64,000 nt of DNA from Cocos nucifera (Eukaryota > Streptophyta > Magnoliopsida > Arecales > Arecaceae). Location: the NCBI GenBank assembly GCA_006176705.1, contig QRFJ01000304.1:435564-499563 (forward strand), given 5' to 3'. The position numbers and the translations under genes were made by a program. Positions within the stretch are counted from its first letter, which is position 1, and the number at the start of each line of letters is the position of its first letter. Below, in pieces: positions 47,154-57,570 of the stretch. The notes beneath the pieces are model-generated. The model was given only the letters and a program-made list of their open reading frames with translations, searched no databases and was not told where the DNA came from.

Positions 47154-48760
47154 TCACTGATCCCTCGGATCTGTCGGCCTCTTCTCATCAAAGTCCCCTC
47201 GATATAGTATTGATGATATCGAGAGGCGGCCGATCTCCTTGTTGATCCTCCCTCCTTGGTGGTTCAGACTGCGGTAGTGCCCTTGGTCGATCTTGCCATC
47301 CTTCAGATCGATGTCGTAGGAATCGATCGAGTCTGCCTCGCTTGATGAGCTCCTCGATCTCATCCTAAAGCTGAATACACTCCTCAGTATCGTAATCGTG
47401 GTCACGATGATAAAGGTAAAACTTGTTAGGATTACGCTTGTCAGAGTGAGTACGTATTCTTTTCGGTCTCGGTAGTTGTTCTCTGATTTTCATCAGCACT
47501 TAAGTTTTCAGAGCATTGAGAGGGGCGTAGTTGTAAAATTTTTGGAGGAGAGAATCCTACCGCACCCTTCTATCGGAGCTTCCCTACCTCCGAGTCAGGG
47601 GAGGAGTTCGGGCTCGCTTGCACTCAAAGAGAGTTTGGAAGTATGATCGAGCTTCACTCGACTTTTCCTCCTTAGTGGATCTGCCTGGTTCACCGATTCA
47701 CCGCTCTCCAATGACTTCATTATCCTTGGCCTTGAAGGCCTCTTCAGCTCGGGCATAACCTTCAGCCCGAGCCAGCATATCGGCAAAATCTCTAGGATAC
47801 TTTTTTTTCAGGGAGAACAACAAATCATTCTTTTGAAGGCCATCCTTGAGTACGGCCATTGCAACTGACTGGTCCAAATTTTGGACCTTCAATACAGCAG
47901 CATTAAACCAGATGATATAAGCTCGGATGGATTCCTCCTCCTTCTGCTTGATGTTCATCAAAAAATTCGAACCTCGGTGGAAACGTCGGCTGCTAACGAA
48001 ATGAGCCATAAACTGATGGCTCATCTGATCAAAGAAAAAGATGATACCTAGCTTAAGAGCTAAGTACCAATTTTTGGCTGCTCTCTTGAGGGTGGATGGG
48101 AAAACTCGACATAAAATAGCATCTGGCGCATTGTGGAGCAGCATCATCATTTGGAAGGCCTCCAAGTGATCGATCGGATCGATGGTCCCATCGTAACTCT
48201 CAAACTGAGAGAGCTTGAAGTTCGACGGGATCGATTTCTGCATAATCATCTGAAAAAAAGAGGATCAATGCAAATATCATTACCATGGGTGGAGGGAGCG
48301 TGATGGAGTTCTTCGATTCATCAGTTCATTTTCTGAAGCTTTTGATCAAGGAGATCTTCACGATCATTGATCTCTAGGGTTTTTTGGCCAAGCAAGTGTG
48401 AAGCCTCCCCTTAGGTCGAGTCATGGTCTGAGCAAGGATCCACCATCCTCTACTTTCTTCTTTTGAAGATCAACAATCGGGCAGCCCAAGTCGGCCATCC
48501 CAAGATCGGATCATGAGGCTCCGAAGAGGCCTGCTCCGATCAAATCGGGGGTGGGGCCTGCCGACGTATGGCTTGCACTACCTCCTTCAGACCACGAACC
48601 TATTGAACCAGTAGGTTGAATTGCTCTGCATCTACCATGGATGCAGGTGAAGCCTGAGTTACCGGGGCTAGAGTCAGGTCAAGACTTTCCTAGGAGGCTT
48701 TTTTTTTTGGAGAAGAACTCTAGAGAGAAGGAAGAGAGATCGCTGTCAAGTACTCCTTTT
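47154..48760 (-). pseudogene. gag of element 3, start codon lost
   Basis: The core ORF 48249-47698 (183 codons) carries FKLSQFESYDGTIDPIDHLEAF, VFPSTLKRAAKNWYLAL and KKYPRDFADMLARAEGYA (all gag-core motifs). The Cys/His segment lies near 47400-47470. Where elements 1, 2 and 4 have cat (ATG on the element strand) after 'gga-gg', element 3 has ggaggcttttt at about 48698, so the start is gone. Part of the Pro/Ala-rich N-terminus is also deleted. Confidence 0.7.
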
Positions 48761-48810
48761 AGAATAAGAAAATCTCAGAAAAAGAAGGATCCTTTCTCTA
48801 ACGTCAATTC

Positions 48811-50188
48811 TGTTGGTGCAGAATCTGGTTGATGTCGAATCAAGCTGGAGTCGAAGAAGAAGAGATCACTGTCAGTGATCTGCAAAATAAAGTTCCATTC
48901 GGAGTCGGTGGTGGTGGCTCTGGCAGGACCCTCCGACGATCAAGTCAGCTCTTCTGGCCAATAGAAATAGAGTGCTCAGGTAAGAATTCAGCAGAATTTT
49001 GGAAAAAAGAAGAGAACTTAGAAAAAATATATCTAGAGGATCTCTTTTTATAGATGGGGCTTGTCATAACCGTCTGATAATGGGTCATTCAGATTCATAT
49101 GGAGTTTGTTATAGAGAAAGGTGTCCATTATTGTGATGTGGCCATTCGATAGTGGGCCACTCGGAGCCACGTGGAGTTTGTTATGGAGAGTAGTGTCCAT
49201 TGCCATAAAATGGTCATTTATTGAGATTTAATAGTTGAAGTTTGGAGGAAGCAAACATTGGTTGGTGAAGAGCTTTGACATACATCAATTTTAGGAGAGT
49301 TCGGACTCCTAAAGGGAACACGGCTAGAAGAGATCATCCGAAAGGAATGCTAGTTAAAATATCGAAGTAATTTCTTGGAGGAATCCGGATAGAGTTCGAT
49401 TGATGGAGAAGTCTAGGAGGAGTCCGACTGGTGGAGAAGTTTAATCGAAGGAGAAGTCTGAAAAGAGTTTGGCGGACTGAAGGAGAAATTTAGGAGTTCG
49501 ACTCCTGAAGGAATCCAAAAGAAGTTTGGCTCCTGAAGTTAACCGACTGAAGAAGAAGTTTGGAAGGAGTTCGACTTCTAAAGATATCCGATTGAAGAAG
49601 AGATTCGGAAGAAGTTTGGCTCTTGAAGGAACTTGACTAAAGAAGAGATCCGAAAGGAGTTTGGCTCCTGTAGAAATTCGACTGAAAGAGGAGTTCAAAA
49701 GGAGTTCAGCTCCTGGAGGTATCCGACTGAAGGAGAAATCTGAAAGAAATTTGGTTCCTAGAGAAACTTGACTGAAGAAGAAGTTTGAAAGGAGTTCGGC
49801 TCCTATAGAAATTCGACTGAAGGAGAAATCCGAAAGAAGTTTGGCTCCTGGAGGAACTTGACTGAATGAGAAGTTCGGAAGGAGTTCGATTCCTATAGGA
49901 ATCTAATTGAAGGAGAGGTTCAAAAAAAGTTTGGCTCCTGAAGGAACTTGACTGAAGAAGAAGTTCGAAAGAAATTCGGCTCCTGGAGGAGTTCGAATGA
50001 AGGAGAAATTCGAAAGGAGTTCGGTTGGGATTCGACCGTCAGATGAGTTTGACTATTGAATAGTTCGGTCGCTTGAGGGGTTCGGCCGTTGGAGGAAGAA
50101 TTTTTGATCGAAGCTCCTCCGGGATTACTAGTTGCATTAGGCTAAGCATCAGACTGGACTTCGACGGAAGTGGGATTTATCCCCAATA
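48811..50188 (-). repeat. LTR shared by elements 3 and 4 (type II)
   Basis: Plus strand TGTTGGTGCAGAATC ... TTATCCCCAATA, 1378 bp. On its left is a degenerate primer-binding site of element 3 (ctctaacgtcaattc), so it is the 5' LTR of element 3. On its right array A of element 4 follows directly, so it also stands where element 4's 3' LTR belongs. About 49400-50010 is packed with short repeats of the 'ggagttcggctcctggag' type. Confidence 0.8.
49400..50010. repeat. Short tandem repeats inside type II LTR
   Basis: About a dozen units built on 'gactgaaggagaagtccgaaaggagttcggctcctg'-like words. Equivalent blocks lie at 41776-42130 and, inverted, 53040-53760. Apparent ORFs here are by-products of the repeat. 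Confidence 0.8.
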
Positions 50189-50668
50189 AAAGAGATCTTA
50201 TCTCCTGTTGAGGTTGACGTTGAAGCTCGGGAGAGATATTATCTCCAGCCAAAGTTGAAGGAGATCTTATCTCCTGTTGATGGGTTAGAGCTTGAGGAAG
50301 ATCTTATCTCCAGCCGAGGTTGAAGGAGATCTTATCTCCTATTGAGGTTGGCATTGAAGCTCGAGGAAGATCTTATCTTCAGCCAAAATTGAAGAAGATC
50401 TTATCTCCTATTGAAGGGTTGGAGCTCGAAAGAGATCTTATCTCCAACCGAGGTTGAAGGAGATCTTATTTTCTATTGTCATTGATGTTGAAGCTTGGAG
50501 GAGATCTTATCTCTAGCCGAGGTTGAAGGAGATCTTATCTCCTATTGACGTTGAAGTTGAAGCTCGGAGGGAGATCTTATCTCCAATTGAGGTTGAAGGA
50601 GATCTTATCTCCTATTGAGATTGGCGTTGAAGCTCGGAGGAGATCTTATCTCCAGCCAAGGTTGAAAG
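50189..50668 (-). repeat. Array A of element 4
   Basis: At least twelve gagatcttatctcc cores alternate with 'gttgaagctcgg' and 'gccgaggttgaa' linkers. It abuts the LTR end at 50188 with no polypurine tract of the element 3 type between them. Confidence 0.85.
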
Positions 50669-51095
50669 ATCCCTTCTCTCACCTCGTCTAAAATGAATGA
50701 GGCCTTCGACTTTGCTCACGTTATGACGAGGTTCTTCTCCTATTCCTAACGGGCTGTAGGGGCACATAAGGGCCATTATTAGGGCCTCTCTCCTCATCTC
50801 GTCTAAAATGAATGAGGCCTTGGACTTTGCTCACGTTAGGATGAGATTCTCCTCCTATTCCTAACGGACTGTAGAGGCACATAAGGGCCATTGTCAGGAC
50901 CTCTTCCCTCATCTTGTCTAAAATGAATGAGGCCTTCGACTTTGCTCACGTTAGGACGAGATTCTTCTCCTGTTCCTAATGGACTGTAGGGGCACATAAG
51001 GGCCGTTGTCAGAGCCTCTGCTCTCATCTCGTCTAAAATGAACGAGACCTTCGACTTGCTCATGTTAGGACGAGATTCTTCTCATGTTTCTATCA
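50668..51095 (-). repeat. 115-bp tandem repeats, element 4
   Basis: The word gtctaaaatgaa falls at 50686, 50801, 50916 and 51031, an exact 115-bp period. Confidence 0.95.
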
Positions 51096-51369
51096 TGGCT
51101 ACTATTGATTGTTTTTTCTCTATCGTCACATAGTTTTTGCACCAAAAAATAATAATATTGAAATAAAGGAGTTTTATTGAAGAAGAATTACCGACAGTAT
51201 ATTCTCAGATTCTCTAAGTTTCAAGGTCGTGGGAGCGTTGTTCCTCTGAGCTCCTTCAGACGATAAGTTTTGGATCAGATGACCTCCTCTACTTCATACG
51301 GGCCTTTCAATTTGGGATAAGCTTTCTCTGACTCTGAGGCTGAGAGATGGCAGCTCGCCGAAGTACTAA

Positions 51370-52740
51370 GCCCCTCTAAAGATAGCATTGATGATGCCGA
51401 AAGGCAGTCGATCTTCTTATTGTTTCTCTCTTATTGGTGGTTCTAGCTGTGATAGCATCCTTGATTGATCTTCTCTTGCTTCATATCGGTGTCTGTGGAG
51501 CATTAAGGAGGATATAGTTATGAAACCTTTTAGGAGAAACTTCTTTACGTCCTTCCATCGGGACTTCTTTGACGATGAGCTCGAGGAGGAGTTTGGGCTC
51601 GCTCGTGCTCGGAGGGAGTTCGTGAGCATGGCCAAACTTCATTCGACCCTCTATCAGTCATGGGTTTACTAGACTCACTCGCCTGCTACTCTTCTACGGC
51701 TTCCTCATCTCTCAATTTGAAGGCTTCTTTCACTCGGACATATCTTTCAGCCCGAGCTAGCAGATCGACAAAGTCCCTAGGGTACTTCTTCTTCAGAAAG
51801 AATAGCAAATCATTCTTTTGAAGGTCGTCCTTGAGTGCGGCCATTGTAACAAACTGGTCCAGATTTCAAACCTCCAATACAGCAGCATTAAATCGGACAA
51901 CATAAGCCTGGATAGATTTTTCCTCCTTCTGCTTGATATTCATCAAAAAATTCGAACCTCGGCACGGACGTCAGCTGCTGACGAAGTGAGCCACAAACTA
52001 GTGGCTCATCTATTCAAAGGAGAGGATTATACCCGGCTTCAATATCGAGTACCAGTTTCTTGCTATTTTCTTTAAGATGGATGAAAAAGCTTGGCATAAG
52101 ATGGTGTCTGGTGTGCCATGAAGCAGCATCATAGTTCGAAAGACCTTTAGATGATCGATCGGATCAGAGATTTTGTCGTAGCTTTCGAATCGAACGAAGC
52201 TCGAAGTTCGATGGAATGGGCTCTTGCATAATTCAAAGAGAGAAAGGAGGGATTGGTGCGGACGTCATCATGGTTAGCCGAAGTGACGTGGTCGAGCTTC
52301 TCAATCTATCAATCCATCCTCCATAGTTTCTGATCGAGGACGTCATCTTGATCGTAGATCTTGAAAGGCTTCTGACTGTAGATGGAGAAGATTTCTTTCA
52401 GAGAAGAATCACAATCCGAATAAGAATCCTCTACTCTTTCTTTTTTCTTTCCAAGGGTGATGGGTATACTAGCCCAAATGCTCTTTTTTAGGATCGATTT
52501 CTAACATCCTGATGATGGATTTCTTAGCAGAATTGCCATTGGGGGCTATCGTATAGCCTGCACCATCTTGGTGAGGCCCTAAACCCGCTGCATCAGCAAG
52601 TTAAACTGCTCTAGATCTACCATAGCCGTCGATGGAGGAGGAGGTCAAAGTGTCGGTGCTGGAGCCAGAACGGATGGATCTAGCTCGGATCTGACGGCAG
52701 AAATGGTAGATCTCCTGGTAGTCACCTTCTTTGGAGGCAT
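51370..52740 (-). pseudogene. gag of element 4, degenerate
   Basis: Start codon at 52740 (cat on the plus strand at 52738-52740), with the same MPPKK-type opening as elements 1 and 2, then VDLEQFNLL. The gag core lies at about 51700-52240 in broken frames, with KKYPRDFVDLLARAE-like words near 51730-51800. Its 3' part runs straight into integrase-end sequence at about 51370. Confidence 0.65.
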
Positions 52741-52844
52741 TTTTTGGGATTGAGGGAGAGGATGGAGATGGACCTTGGAGAAGAAGATCCAAAGGGTCAG
52801 CTAAGCACTCCTTTAAGAACAAGGGTACCTCAAAAACAGCAAGT

Positions 52845-52860
52845 CTTTCCTCTAGCGCCA
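52845..52860 (-). promoter_or_regulatory. Primer-binding site, element 4
   Basis: Element strand TGGCGCTAGAGGAAAG, as in element 2. Expected to be preceded by the LTR end ...CACCAACA; instead an inverted LTR begins at 52871. Confidence 0.6.
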
Positions 52861-52870
52861 ACCCTACTAT

Positions 52871-54358
52871 TATTGGAGATAAATTCCACTCCCGTCGAAG
52901 TTCAATCTGATGCTTAGCCTAATGTAACTGGCAATTATGGAAGAGCTTCGATCAAAAATTCTTCCTCCAATGATCGAACCCCAACCGAACTCCTTCAACG
53001 ATCGAACCCCAGCAGAACTTCTTCAGCGATCGAACCTCAGCCGAACTCCTTCGGTAGCTGGACTCCTCCAACGATGGAACTCCTTTCGAACTTCTTCCTC
53101 AGCCAAACTTCTCCATCAGTCAGGCCCCCCAGCTTTCGGACCTCTCCTTCAGTCGGATTCCTCCAAGAGCCGAACTCCTTTCGGACCTCTCCTTTAGTCG
53201 GATGCCTATAGGAGCCGAACTCCTTCCGAATCTCTTCTTCAATCGAATGCCTAAAGGAGCCGAACTCCTTTCGGACCTCTACTTCAATCAAATTCCTCCA
53301 AGAGCCGAACCTCCTCCGAACTTCTCCTTCAGAGCCGAACCTCCTCCGAACTTCTCCTTCAGATGGATTCCTCCAGGAGCCCAACTTCCTCGAAACTTCT
53401 TCCTCAGTCGAATTTTTCTAGGAGCCGAATTCCTCCCGAACTTCTTCAGTCAGATTCCTTTAAGAGCCGAACCCCCTCCTGACTTCTCCTTTAGATAGAT
53501 TCCTCCAGGAGACCAACTCCCTCCGAACTTCTTTCTCAGTCGAATTCCTCCAGGATCCAAACTCCCCTCGAACTTCTCCTTCAGATGGATTCCTCTAGGA
53601 GCCAAACTCCTTTCAAACTTCTTCTTTAGATGGATTCCTCCAGGAGTCGAACTCCTTTTGGACTTCTCCTTCAGTCGAACTTCTTCACCAATCAAACTTC
53701 TTTAGTCGAACTTCTCCACCAGTCGGACTTCTTCTGGACTTTTCCATCAGTCAAACTTCATTCGGATTCCTCCAATGGATTACTTTCAGATTTCGAGTAG
53801 CATTCCTCCTGGATGATCTTCTCTAACCGTATTTCCTTTAGGAGTTCGAACTTCTCTGAAACTGACATGCATCAAAGCTCTTCATCCCTCCACATGGCCC
53901 CAAGTGGCTCAGTACCAGATGGCTACGGCTGTCATTATCAGTCTACTGCAGGCGAGACCCCTCACATGATCCCTAGCGGCCAGCTATCAGATTGCTACAA
54001 CTGTCACTATCAGTCTGCCATAGACGACACCTCTTTCTCTCCATATCAAACACCACGCGGCTCCAAGCAGCCCACTACCGGATGGTATGGCTGTCACTAT
54101 CAATCAGGCTCCGTTCATAAAAAGGGATCCTCCAGATACATTTTCTTCAAGCTCTCTTCTCCTTCCCAAAAACTCTGCTAAACTCTTTCCTGAGCACTCC
54201 ATTCCTGTTGGCCAGAAGAGCTGACTTGATCGTCGGAGGGTCCTGCCGGAGGCATCACCATCCACTCCGGATGAGACTTTATTTTGCAGGTCATCGGTGG
54301 CGACCTCTTCTTCCTCAACTCCAGCTCGATCCGGCGTCTATCAGATTTTGCACCAATA
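52871..54358 (+). repeat. LTR in plus orientation next to element 4 gag (type II)
   Basis: Begins TATTGGAGATAAATTCC (5' LTR start with one change) and ends TTGCACCAATA, 1488 bp, the longest LTR here. The inner part (about 53040-53760) holds the short tandem repeats, and a likely promoter is at 54110-54140 (cataaaaagggatcctcc). No matching 5-bp duplications are seen (actat left, tggtg right), so it is not a simple solo LTR insertion. Confidence 0.75.
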
Positions 54359-55685
54359 TGGTGTAATCTTTTGACACAATGATATGTTTGAATTCACTTA
54401 TTGTACGCAAGGAAGTGAACAAGTTTTGCCCATGTTAGTGAATTGCATTTTGGCTTGACCAGCAAACCTTGGAACACATCTTAATATAGGATCTTTGGTC
54501 AATCAAACACTGTAGACTAGACCATGCTTTTTGAGGGATCTATCCAGCAACAACCTTTCAACCAGGTTCGGTTGTTAAATAGATTAGCTTAATGATGAAG
54601 GACATCAGGATTGAGAATCCTTCTCTTTGAAAATATGTAAATAACAATGTGGGGTTTGAGGAATTTTGCTTTACAAGGTTTTTGATTCTCTTCATGAGCA
54701 TGCTGATTGTTGTTTTATATTTTGTGGACTAGGAAGCATGAAGAAGAAAAATAACATGTTATCCCTCTATTGAAAGGGTAGTGGAAATTGGTTTTCTGGC
54801 ATTTTCATAGGGGAATGAATCAAAGTGAATCTCTTGATATAATTCCAAGTTGTGATGATATCTATCCCTCATAAAAATAAGAAATCTTGGATCAGTTCTC
54901 TTGGAAGAGAAAGTTTCAAATTGTTTCTCTGAAGTTTGAAAATGATATAGCCATGGATTATGGTATTAAGTTGTCAACCATACCAATTAGGACTAACAAG
55001 TATGCCAATCTTTGTTTGTTTACTTGAATATAAATTCTGCTACCATCTTTACTAGCATATGGCAGTGCAGGCATGCTTTATGAAGAATATCACCTTCTCC
55101 ATAACGCAGCTCTTATTTGCACTTTTGCAATTATGCAGCAACTAGAGACTATAATGGTTGCAATATTAGTTGGCAGCTTGGAGCAGAATTTGTTATCCTT
55201 ATGTTTTTTGGAGTTAGATTTTGTTGAAGCTAAAGAGGTCATCTTAGAGAAAGCAATCTTAGTATCAGAACATAATGACTTACATACTAATATGTACTGC
55301 TTTAACTGGACAATGGTATTCACCCCTAATTGCTGTGTAATCTTAGTATTAGAAAACATTGTATCGGTAAGGCATGGATATTGTACTGAGACAATGGTAT
55401 GTCATCTCTTTTTAGTATATCAGAACCAAGAAGTGTATTGTTTATTAATACAATGTATCATATTAGTGTGTATTGCTCAGTACTGGTAGTCATGCTGATG
55501 CTGCTATAGAAAGCTAATAACACATTGTTTAGGTTTAGGTATACTGCAATTGTTCTTATCATGCTGCTATATTGTAAGTAAAAGAATTTATGTTTACGAT
55601 ATTTCATATAATAGAGTATTTCATATTTTAATAATATGTACAAAGAAGTCAAGAACTATATTAGTTATGAAGGAGATTAAATGGT
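54359..55685. other. Intergenic, no recognised gene
   Basis: AT-rich. An open stretch of 138 codons at 55073-55489 (plus) has no motif I recognise and is hydrophobic and Cys-rich, more like chance. No element edges. Confidence 0.4.
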
Positions 55686-55862
55686 GTTGAAAGTGTAACT
55701 GTTAACTACCAAATTGATGTTTTAATTCCTCTTGATGAAAGGGTTTACTCAAGCCTTCTCATTGAACCTACAAGGTCTCATCAACATCGAGTTTGTCGCT
55801 TGCTGGTTCTTAGGATTCTAGACGAGCATATAGCAAATAGAAAGGGATCGGTCTTATGGTAT
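55686..55862 (+). other. Candidate orphan exon, unknown protein
   Basis: An open plus-strand frame starts near 55677 and reads ESVTVNYQIDVLIPLDERVY, then a SLLIEPTRSHQHR-like and VCRLLVLRILDEH segment, and is open to about 55862. Its composition is balanced and protein-like, unlike the surrounding AT-rich DNA. I do not recognise the family. No start codon or clear splice pair was found, so it may be a broken exon or chance. Confidence 0.25.
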
Positions 55863-57300
55863 ACAATTAAGCTACTCTATTTTATTTTTTTTAGTTTCTC
55901 TTAATTCCTCACTGTTCTTTTCTATTAATTAATTGAGAGATTAAATGAATCACGAACATTTTATTCACATGTATCAATAATACAAGCAATATTTTTTAGG
56001 CACTCTTTGTTTGAAGAAACTATGGTTTTGGAGATCGCTCCAAAGAATGTTTTGTATTTTATGAAGTTCGGTGATTTTACTTTTAAATATTCAAAATATT
56101 GTTTGATTTAATGTTACTGGACATTTTAGGTCTGTCTTTCCAAAGTTTGGTTTGGTTTAGATGGTATAGAAATGGACTATAGATTTTGTCATTTGCCACC
56201 GATCATAGTGACTTGGGATGGGATATTCGAGAGTATGCTAGGATTTCAAATAGAGTTGGTCCATTTTGTAGTATGCATGAAGTTCAACTTTGGATATAGA
56301 GAGAATTTTTGTTGGTCACCCTTAGGGTGTTTTGAGATTTTATTGATTATTGGACTATGTAGGTACTTTTTTTTCTAATCTTGGCATATGTAATTTTTAA
56401 AAAATATATATATATTGATTTCAATTATTTAGAAGTTTACCTATTAATTGAAATTTATGTGCTCTTTTATGTTATTTTTCAGATCATTTTCTTTGCCTTC
56501 AATGGTTGTCTAGATCATATTGTTTACCTTGCATACTTGATTGTCTTCATAATTTAAAAGTTAGTAAATTTGTGTTTGATTTTTTTTATTAACATGGAAT
56601 ATTATGGGCTCTAATTTTGCTTTACTTAATTTGTTTATGCAGGAATTGATAGATTGTGTTATGTTCATTATTCAGATTTTTTGTTAATTTAGAATAAATC
56701 AATACTAAATAGTGTGTCTTTCAATAGAATTGCGTCTTGAAATGTTTTAAGAACATTTTAACTTGCTTTATGTTCTTCTTCAAAGAAATGTCATATTTTC
56801 CAACGAAAACAATGCTTATTTCATTTTTACTAATTTTTACCTTCATATTTTATTTCTTATACATAATCAACCAAGTCATTTAGCTAATATATATGATCAA
56901 GGCATTGCCAATTATAATAGTTAATTTAATTATTTTTAAAATTTTTTATTAATAATAATATAATCTATGGACTAGACCTATCTATCATGAAATCTATGGT
57001 AGAAAGCTATATAGCTAGTATGAGCATGTACCTTCTTGTGTAAATTACAAAAGTTAATTCAATAATAAGCAAGAGATAAATATATAAATAAATTATTTTT
57101 TATTAATTATATATTTTTTAAAATATGTGCTTTGAATTTCTTGTAATATACACGTGGTCATTGATCATTTGGATCATGGTGCTTATGAGATGTTATCAGC
57201 GTTTTGGACGTCGGAATGATGTTATGCATATAATCTATAGTTACTTGGATGCTTGAGCTTTGAGTTGTACGTAAATTGTAGTTTCATGAACTCAGAATGC
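55863..57300. other. AT-rich intergenic DNA
   Basis: No gene, RNA or repeat boundary seen. ORFs are short and unsupported. Confidence 0.45.
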
Positions 57301-57570
57301 TCTCATCTGATTTGCCCAAAGAAAGCACGTGTTGGACCCTATCTTTCTGTGTTCGCGATTCGAACATAAGCGTATTCTACCCAAGAGGGCAAGTAGCCTC
57401 CTGGCCGAAGGCATGAAGGGAAGGTGGAGGATCCAGCAGCTCTCCCTTCGCATCAAACACATGGAACTCTTTTTTGTTATGCAATATCACGATACCATAT
57501 ACATGCCCGGGATTGTCGTTCCATGCATTGTCTGATATGGCTGCTATCTCCATGAATATTAGCAACCTAA
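57300..57570 (-). pseudogene. Possible LINE RNase H fragment
   Basis: The minus strand reads SDNAWNDNPGHVYGIVILHN, and after a frame change SARRLLALLGRIRLC. A D-x-AW start, a GIVI strand and an A-x-x-LLALL helix are arranged as in the RNase H domain of plant non-LTR retrotransposons. It is more GC-rich than its flanks. A frameshift and missing residues make it a remnant; an unrelated host exon is the alternative. Confidence 0.3.

Larger units (their letters stand above)
41776..50188 (-). mobile_element. TAT Ty3/gypsy element 3 (array-bearing build, 3' LTR truncated)
   Basis: Minus-strand element: truncated 3' LTR (41776-42301), polypurine tract, array A (42380-42690), 115-bp repeats (42691-43225), integrase, two RNase H, RT, protease, gag and 5' LTR (48811-50188). 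There is no antisense ORF; array A takes its place. The pol frame is the best kept in the window, yet the gag start codon is lost and stops remain. Its 5' LTR also borders the internal part of element 4. Confidence 0.8.
50189..52860 (-). mobile_element. TAT Ty3/gypsy element 4, pol deleted
   Basis: Minus-strand internal region: array A (50189-50668), 115-bp repeats (50668-51095), a short piece of the integrase end (about 51100-51370), then directly gag (51370-52740) and a primer-binding site at about 52845-52860. The junction near 51370 joins integrase-end sequence to the gag/zinc-knuckle region, so protease, RT, both RNase H and most of integrase are missing. To the right, instead of a minus-strand LTR, an LTR in plus orientation follows. 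Confidence 0.75.

Noticed and set aside
53202..53498. 98-codon plus-strand frame, and the 115-codon frame on the other strand
   Set aside because: Both arise from short tandem repeats inside the LTR 52871-54358 and have low-complexity repeated peptides.
52871..54358. Solo LTR insertion
   Set aside because: No 5-bp target duplication; its left edge sits exactly where element 4's own LTR should start, so a rearrangement is more likely.
55073..55489. 138-codon open frame as a gene
   Set aside because: Hydrophobic, Cys-rich, AT-driven composition with no motif; the opposite strand is also open for 89 codons, typical of chance.
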